Source: Catenulispora sp. GP43
GTDB lineage: Bacteria > Actinomycetota > Actinomycetes > Streptomycetales > Catenulisporaceae
Assembly (NCBI RefSeq): GCF_041260665.1
Contig: NZ_JBGCCT010000017.1
Coordinates: forward strand, 186,001-250,000
Direction of reading: 5' to 3'
DNA: 64,000 nt
Shown: piece after piece, positions 59,153 to 64,000 of the stretch
Layout: each line of letters starts with the position of its first letter
How positions within the stretch are numbered: the stretch's first letter is position 1
Program-made: the position numbers and the translations under genes
The notes under the pieces: model-generated
Told to the model about the DNA's origin: nothing
Databases searched by the model: none
The model's input: only the letters and a program-made list of their open reading frames with translations

Positions 59153-61249
59153 TTGTCCACCGTTCGTCCTGAATACCCCCGGCCGCACTTCGACCGGTCG
59201 CACGCCTGGCTCAGCCTCAACGGCACCTGGGACTTCTCCCGTGACCCGGACGGCTGGGGCGAGCACGTCGTCGTCCCGTTCGCCTGGGAGACGCAGGCCT
59301 CCGGCTTGCAGGCGCATTGGCTGGAGTGGGGTTGGTACCGGCGCGAGATCACCGCGCCGGACGACTGGTCCGGGCAGCGGATCGTGCTGCACTTCGGCGC
59401 GGTGCACCACATCGCGACGGTGTCGGTGAACGGGACGCCCGTCGGCGAACACGAAGGCGGATCCACGCCGTTCGAGTTCGACATCACCGACGCGCTCGAC
59501 GCGGAGGGCCGTGGCACGCTGGTCGTCCGGGTCCACGCGCCGCTCGACAAGCGGGAGATCGTCCACGGCAAGCAGCGCAGCATTCCGCGCGATGTGTATG
59601 ACGTGTGTGCCTTCACGCCGAGCAGCGGGATCTGGCAGTCGGTGTGGTTGGAGGCGCGTCCGGCGACGTATCTCGCCGACGTGGCTCTGCGGCCGAGTGC
59701 GGAGCTCGACGCGATCGAGGCGACCGTGTCGATCACCGGCGCGACCGGCGCGACCGGCTCGGCCGGGTCGCCCCACTCGCCCGGCTCGGTACGCCTCACC
59801 GCCACGGTCGCGGGCGAGCAGCCGGTCACCGTCGAGGTCACCGACCCGACCCGGCCGCTCTCGTTCCGCCTCCCGATCACCGCGCCGCGCCTGTGGAGCC
59901 CGGCCGATCCGCACCTGTACGAGGTGACGGTGACGCTGGAATCCACCGACGGAACGGACCGGGTCGGCGCGGCGACCGGCCTGCGCAGCGTCCAGACCGA
60001 CGGTGACCAGATCCTGCTCAACGGCGAGCGCCTCTACGTCCGCGGCGTCCTGGACCAGGGTTACTGGCCGCGTACCGGCATCACCGCGCCGGACGACCAG
60101 GCGTTCGTGACAGACCTGGAAGCAGCCCGGGCCGCCGGGTTCAACCTGGTCCGCAAGCACCTCAAGCTCGAAGACCCGCGGTTCCTGTACCACGCCGACC
60201 GCCTCGGCATGCTCGTGTGGGCCGAGCCGGCCAGCACCGGGATCTTCACGCCGGCGGCCGTGGCCCGCTTCGAAGCGCAGATCGAGCCGATGGTGCGCCG
60301 TGACGGCAACCACCCGAGCGTCGTGATCTGGGGCCTGTACAACGAGGAGTGGGGCCTGGACTGGGACGTGCCCGGGGATCCGGCCAAGCAGGAAGCCACC
60401 CGCCGCGCCTACGAGATGCTCAAGGACCTCGACGCGAGCCGGCCGGCCGTGGACGACTCCGGCTGGTCGCACGTGGCCACCGACCTGGTCGACTGGCACA
60501 TCTACGACGAGTACCCGGACGGCTGGGCCGCCAAGGTGCGCACACTGCTCGCCGACGGCAAGCCCGGCTTCCCCGTCCCCATCGGACCCGGCGTCCTGGT
60601 CGAGAAGGTACTGATGGCCGACGGCCGGCCCGCCCCGGCGGTCCCGAACCTCAACAGCGAGTTCGGCGGCGGCCTGACGAGTGTCGAGCGGGGCTGGAAC
60701 CTGCGCTGGCAGACGCTGGAGCTGCGACGATACGATGGTCTTTCCGGCTATGTGTGGACCGAGCTGTACGACATCGAACACGAGACGGCCGGGATCTACG
60801 CCTTCGACCGCACGGCCAAGGACGACGGCGGCAACCCGCCGAGCGAGACGAACGCCGTGACCGTGGCCATCCCCGACGTCACGCCGCTGGCTCCGGGATG
60901 CGACTTCGTCGCGGCCGACGGCGCGGTCGAGTTCGACGTGCGGATCTCCCACCACGGTTCGGAGCCGGTGGAGGTCACCGTCGTCCCGGTCTGGGGTCCG
61001 GCGTTGCAGCCGTACACCGCCGCGCAGGGGTTCGGGTCCGAGGTCGGCTCGGGCCGGAGCGCCAAGGTGCGGCCGTTCCGTCTCAGCGAGCCCCTTCGGA
61101 TCAGCGAGCGGATACCCTCCGGGGTAGACGTCGCACGCCTGCACCTGGTGCTCGTCTGTGCCGGAGAGGTCGTCGGCCACACCTCGGTGGACGCCGCGAC
61201 GCGACCGGTCGGACGCACGGCGATCGACGGCAACCCAGCGGCGCGCTAA
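59153..61249 (+). CDS. Glycoside hydrolase family 2 protein
   Basis: This 698-aa cytoplasmic enzyme has no signal peptide. It has the GH2 sugar-binding jelly roll (LNGTWDFSRDPDGWGEHVVV, FAWETQASG), an Ig-like middle domain and a TIM barrel. The acid/base is Glu398 in GLYNEEWG and the nucleophile is probably Glu503 in NLNSEFGG. Members are beta-galactosidases, glucuronidases, mannosidases and arabinosidases; specificity is not decided here. It starts at TTG 59153 with GGGAG 5 nt upstream. As the last enzyme of the importer operon it should cleave the imported oligosaccharide. Confidence 0.92.
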   Translation: MSTVRPEYPRPHFDRSHAWLSLNGTWDFSRDPDGWGEHVVVPFAWETQASGLQAHWLEWGWYRREITAPDDWSGQRIVLHFGAVHHIATVSVNGTPVGEHEGGSTPFEFDITDALDAEGRGTLVVRVHAPLDKREIVHGKQRSIPRDVYDVCAFTPSSGIWQSVWLEARPATYLADVALRPSAELDAIEATVSITGATGATGSAGSPHSPGSVRLTATVAGEQPVTVEVTDPTRPLSFRLPITAPRLWSPADPHLYEVTVTLESTDGTDRVGAATGLRSVQTDGDQILLNGERLYVRGVLDQGYWPRTGITAPDDQAFVTDLEAARAAGFNLVRKHLKLEDPRFLYHADRLGMLVWAEPASTGIFTPAAVARFEAQIEPMVRRDGNHPSVVIWGLYNEEWGLDWDVPGDPAKQEATRRAYEMLKDLDASRPAVDDSGWSHVATDLVDWHIYDEYPDGWAAKVRTLLADGKPGFPVPIGPGVLVEKVLMADGRPAPAVPNLNSEFGGGLTSVERGWNLRWQTLELRRYDGLSGYVWTELYDIEHETAGIYAFDRTAKDDGGNPPSETNAVTVAIPDVTPLAPGCDFVAADGAVEFDVRISHHGSEPVEVTVVPVWGPALQPYTAAQGFGSEVGSGRSAKVRPFRLSEPLRISERIPSGVDVARLHLVLVCAGEVVGHTSVDAATRPVGRTAIDGNPAAR

Positions 61250-61260
61250 TACCATGATCC

Positions 61261-61270
61261 CTGATATCAG
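61261..61270. promoter_or_regulatory. Small palindrome before the LacI regulator gene
   Basis: CTGATATCAG is a perfect 10-bp dyad 36 bp upstream of the regulator ATG. It does not match the TGCAACGTTGCA sites, so the regulator gene does not appear to carry its own operator. Confidence 0.35.
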
Positions 61271-61306
61271 CGTGCTTACCAGCCCCACTTCCGTAGGAGG
61301 ACATCC

Positions 61307-62329
61307 ATGGCCGGCGTCCGCCTCCGCGACGTAGCCGAACGTGCGGGTGTCTCGATCCGCACCGTCTCGAACGCGGTGAACGGCTACGCCCCCGTCTCCG
61401 ACGAGGTGCGCGCGCGGGTCGAGGCAGCGGTCGCCGAGCTCGGCTACCGGCCGAACCTCATGGCCCGCAACTTCAAGCGCGGCCGCACCGGGTTGATAAC
61501 GCTCGTCGTGCCGGAGCTGGACGTGCCGTACTTCTCGGAGCTGGCGCGCGCGGTCATCACCAAGGCCCGCGCGTACGGCTACACGGTCGTCGTCGACCAG
61601 ACCGACGGCGAGCCGGACCGGGAACGCGAGCTGGTCATGCAGGACTCGAACGCGGCGGCGATGTTCGACGGCGTGATCCTGAGCCCGTTGGCGCTCACCC
61701 ACGCCGACCTCGCCCAGCGCGGCGCCAACCAGCCGCTGGTGCTGCTCGGCGAGCGCATCGCGGAGAGCTCCTTCGACCACGTCGCGATCGACAACGTCGC
61801 GGCGGCGGGCACCGCGACGGAGCACCTGCTGGCCCTGGGCCGGCGGCGCATCGCGGCCATCGGCGACCAGCCGTGGGAGAGCGGCGAAACGGCGCAGCTC
61901 CGGACCCGCGGCTATCGCGACGCGCACGCCGCCCGCGGCCTCGACGTCGACGAATCCCTGGTGGTCACGACCCGCCGCTTCCACCGCGCCAGCGGCGCCG
62001 AGGCGATGGCGGCCCTGCTCGAGCACCCGCAGGGCCCGCCGGACGCCGTGTTCTGTTACAACGACCTGGTCGCCCTCGGCGCCATCCGCACACTGCTGAC
62101 CAACGGCGTACGGATCCCGGACGACATCGCCGTGGTCGGCTTCGACGACATCGAGGCCGGCCGCTACAACACCCCGACGCTGACCACGATCTCGCCGGAC
62201 AAGACGAGGATCGCCGAGCTGGCCGTGGACCGGCTGATCGCCCGACTCGACAATCAGGACGACACGGCGCCGGAGGAGCTGTGGGCACCGTATGAACTGA
62301 TGGTTCGGGAGAGCACGGTGACGCCGTGA
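61307..62329 (+). CDS. LacI family transcriptional regulator
   Basis: This 340-aa repressor has an N-terminal LacI helix-turn-helix (LRDVAERAGVSIRTVSNAVN, then a hinge with YRPNLMARNFKRG) and a periplasmic-binding-protein-like effector domain (DGVILSPLALTHADL, AIDNVAAAGTATEHLLALGR, AVVGFDDIEAGRYNTP). It should repress the Asp-box enzyme and importer-GH2 transcripts by binding the four TGCAACGTTGCA sites, and release on binding a sugar from the pathway. A strong GGAGGA site precedes the ATG. Confidence 0.94.
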   Translation: MAGVRLRDVAERAGVSIRTVSNAVNGYAPVSDEVRARVEAAVAELGYRPNLMARNFKRGRTGLITLVVPELDVPYFSELARAVITKARAYGYTVVVDQTDGEPDRERELVMQDSNAAAMFDGVILSPLALTHADLAQRGANQPLVLLGERIAESSFDHVAIDNVAAAGTATEHLLALGRRRIAAIGDQPWESGETAQLRTRGYRDAHAARGLDVDESLVVTTRRFHRASGAEAMAALLEHPQGPPDAVFCYNDLVALGAIRTLLTNGVRIPDDIAVVGFDDIEAGRYNTPTLTTISPDKTRIAELAVDRLIARLDNQDDTAPEELWAPYELMVRESTVTP

Positions 62330-62334
62330 CACCG

Positions 62335-62660
62335 ACACCGCAGGCCGAGTGATCGGCAAGCCGTCGCGCGGCGGCCGGCAGCTTGCCGACATCGGCGAGC
62401 CGACGCTGCGACGGTGTCAGAGTTTTGGTTCCGCCGAGCATCGCGGCGATGCGGCCGATGGAGCTGTCTTTGCCCGTCGCCCTCACTATGGCGTGCCCTC
62501 GGCCTTTCACCACCACGGTTCCGGCCGAGGCACGGCGTCGTGCGCGGGAGACTTGTCCACGGCGACGGATTCGCCGGTGAGCGCGGATTCGTCGACGAGC
62601 AAGGCGGCCTCGGCCACCATGTGTTCTCCGGCGTGATCGCAGCGGGCCATCTGCCCAGGA
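62335..62660 (-). pseudogene. Frameshifted fragment of a cation P-type ATPase gene
   Basis: The minus strand encodes the actuator-domain segment of a P-type ATPase in two frames. AEAALLVDESALTGESVAVD (with the TGES motif) runs to a TGA, and one frame over ASAGTVVVKGRGHAIVRATG continues with DSSIGRIAAMLGGTKTLTPS and QRRLADVGKL. The switch lies near 62536. No phosphorylation (DKTG) or transmembrane parts remain, so this is a dead remnant between the LacI and histidine kinase genes. Confidence 0.85.
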
Positions 62661-62721
62661 GGGGCCGCACAGAGCCCTGATCATCCGCGGCATCGGGACT
62701 CGGGCTCTGCGCGCTCCGGTG

Positions 62722-63915
62722 TCAGGGTGCTCCGGGGAGCAGGACGGTGATGGTCAGCCCGCCCTCGGGGCGGGCGGTGGCGGTGAGGTGGCCTTGGTGG
62801 GCGTGGATGACGGCGTCGACGATGGACAGGCCCAGGCCGGCGCCTTCGGGGGTGGGCATCGCGGTGGACAGGCGGGTTCGGTCGCCGCGGTGGAAGGGTT
62901 CGAAGAACCGCTCCACGGTGGCGGGTTCCAGGCGGGGGCCGTCGTTGGCCACGGTCAGTTCGGCCCAGGTGCCGGGGTGGGCGGTGTCGGCGGGGTGGCG
63001 GACGGTACGGGTGCTCACCTGGAGCAGGCCGGCTTCGTTGTTGTATTTGACGGCGTTCTCCAGCAGGTTGGTGACCGCGATGTCGAGCAGGGCGAGGTTG
63101 CCGCGCAGGGGCGCGGGTTCCAGCCGGCTGACGACGTCCAGGGCACGGGCCCGGGCCCGTGCGGCGATGTGGTCGAGGGCCTCGGCGGTGATGTCGGCGA
63201 GGTCGTCCTCCTCGACGTCGGTCAGGCGCTGTTCGGAGCGGGCCAGGACCAGCAGGGCCTCGATCAGGCGCTGGGCGCGGTCGGTGGCCTGGGTGACGTC
63301 GTTGGCCATGAGGCGCCACTGTTCCTGGGTGGGTTCGGCTTTCGCGAGGGTGACCTCGGTGGCGGCTCTGGTGACGGCCAGGGGGGTGCGCAGTTCGTGG
63401 CTGGCGTTGGCGACGAAGCGGCGCTGGGCGGCGAAGGAGGCGTCGAGGCGCTCCAGCATCGCGTCGAAGGTGTCCCCCAGTTCCTTGAGTTCGTCGGCCG
63501 GACCGGTGAGGTTGAGCCGTTCGTGCAGAGTGGTCCGGCTGGCGCGGCGGGCCGCGGCGGTGATCGCGGCGATGGGGCGCAGCATCCGGCCGGCGACCCA
63601 CCAGCCGAGCAGCGCGGAGACGGCGACCACCACCAAGAGCAGCAGAAAGGCGTCGCGGAGCAGGTGCGAGGCGGCGGAGTCACGGATCTGGTCGCTGAGG
63701 CCGATGAAGTGGTCGTGATCGGGGTCCGCACGGCCGGGGACCTGGTTGGCGGGCAGAGGACGGAAGATCGCGTGGTAGAAGGCGAAGGTGAGAGTGAGCA
63801 GCAGGACGGTGCCGCCGACGGTGAACAGGGTGGCGTAGGCGAGGGTGAGACGGGTGCGGATGGTCATCGGCGGCAGCCTCAGCCATCCGGGTGACTTGGG
63901 CAGGCGGCGTGTCAT
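62722..63915 (-). CDS. Sensor histidine kinase, OmpR class
   Basis: This 397-aa kinase has two transmembrane helices (about residues 25-47 and 88-110) flanking a short extracellular loop with Asp/His residues (GRADPDHDHFIGLSDQ), a HAMP domain, a HisKA box with the phospho-His in ANASHELRTPLAV, and a HATPase (NLLENAVKYN, GAGLGLSIV). Its ATG (63915) overlaps the upstream response-regulator stop as ATGA. The signal and targets are unknown. Confidence 0.95.
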   Translation of the reverse strand: MTRRLPKSPGWLRLPPMTIRTRLTLAYATLFTVGGTVLLLTLTFAFYHAIFRPLPANQVPGRADPDHDHFIGLSDQIRDSAASHLLRDAFLLLLVVVAVSALLGWWVAGRMLRPIAAITAAARRASRTTLHERLNLTGPADELKELGDTFDAMLERLDASFAAQRRFVANASHELRTPLAVTRAATEVTLAKAEPTQEQWRLMANDVTQATDRAQRLIEALLVLARSEQRLTDVEEDDLADITAEALDHIAARARARALDVVSRLEPAPLRGNLALLDIAVTNLLENAVKYNNEAGLLQVSTRTVRHPADTAHPGTWAELTVANDGPRLEPATVERFFEPFHRGDRTRLSTAMPTPEGAGLGLSIVDAVIHAHQGHLTATARPEGGLTITVLLPGAP

Positions 63916-64000
63916 GGGGTGATCCGGTAGCCGGCGCCGACGACGGTCTCCACCAGCTCTGGCGCCCCGAGTTTGCGGCGCAGCCGGTTGACGGTGACCC
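63912..64000 (-). CDS. OmpR/PhoB-type response regulator, partial (5' part outside window)
   Basis: Only the last 28 codons are inside the window. They read VNRLRRKLGAPELVETVVGA followed by GYRITP and stop, the recognition helix and wing hairpin of an OmpR-family DNA-binding domain. It is coupled to the following kinase gene by a 4-nt overlap. Confidence 0.9.
   Translation of the reverse strand, partial: VTVNRLRRKLGAPELVETVVGAGYRITP

Noticed and set aside
59129-62392. A 1087-codon open frame on the minus strand
   Set aside because: It is antisense to the GH2 and LacI genes, which have clear domains; the antisense product is low-complexity and has no recognisable fold.

Overview
The window is very GC-rich and gene-dense. 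It has many GTG/TTG starts, frequent 4-nt ATGA/GTGA stop-start overlaps, several apparently leaderless starts, ECF sigma factors, LacI and PadR regulators and secreted lectin-bearing glycosidases. This fits a filamentous soil actinomycete (Catenulisporales/Streptomycetales-like). The taxon is an inference; no rRNA or other marker gene is present. I saw no CRISPR array, tRNA, intact insertion sequence or prophage, so this looks like chromosome.

Layout: (1) 1-7 kb: a PadR regulator with an ABC ATPase cut by the window edge, then an FtsX-type ABC exporter (ATPase, 29-aa micro-ORF, permease) divergent from a NarL-type two-component system. A decayed ABC ATPase and an MMPL exporter follow. (2) 9.4-21.5 kb: one long leftward operon with a dipeptide-type importer (binding lipoprotein, permease, a permease-ATPase fusion, second ATPase), an S9 peptidase, a serine hydrolase, a COG3375-type GNAT, an N-succinylamino-acid racemase/OSBS-like enolase and a cytoplasmic class-A-beta-lactamase-like protein. 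It reads as peptide uptake plus possible D-amino-acid recycling. (3) 22-26.6 kb: small hypothetical genes, a TPR-gene remnant, DUF2255, an alpha/beta hydrolase and DUF2252. (4) 26.7-33.7 kb: an exopolysaccharide locus (membrane GT2 synthase with an in-frame TAA near its N-terminus, GalE, UDP-glucose dehydrogenase, UDP-glucuronate decarboxylase, beta-helix lipoprotein).

(5) 33.9-43.3 kb: a degenerate Hpt-like protein, an FAH-family hydrolase behind a 21-aa leader ORF, DUF1622, a beta-flower-like repeat protein, a GH15 glucoamylase/trehalase-like enzyme, cydBA, a divergent G6PDH and an FHA-domain protein. (6) 43.3-50 kb: a zinc alcohol dehydrogenase, a thioredoxin lipoprotein plus DsbD-N-like pair, a ferritin-like protein, and an operon of ECF sigma factor, small membrane protein and PIG-V-like mannosyltransferase. 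(7) 50-62.3 kb: carbohydrate catabolism. It holds a secreted GH64 beta-1,3-glucanase behind a CebR-like operator, then a locus with a secreted Asp-box (sialidase-like) lectin enzyme, a sugar ABC importer, a cytoplasmic GH2 enzyme and a LacI regulator. Four copies of the palindrome TGCAACGTTGCA, in two pairs, mark the two promoter regions of that locus. (8) 62.3-64 kb: a frameshifted P-type ATPase remnant and an OmpR-type two-component system cut by the window edge.

The most interesting units are the peptide/D-amino-acid operon with its fused importer, the compact exopolysaccharide locus, and the paired-operator glycan locus.
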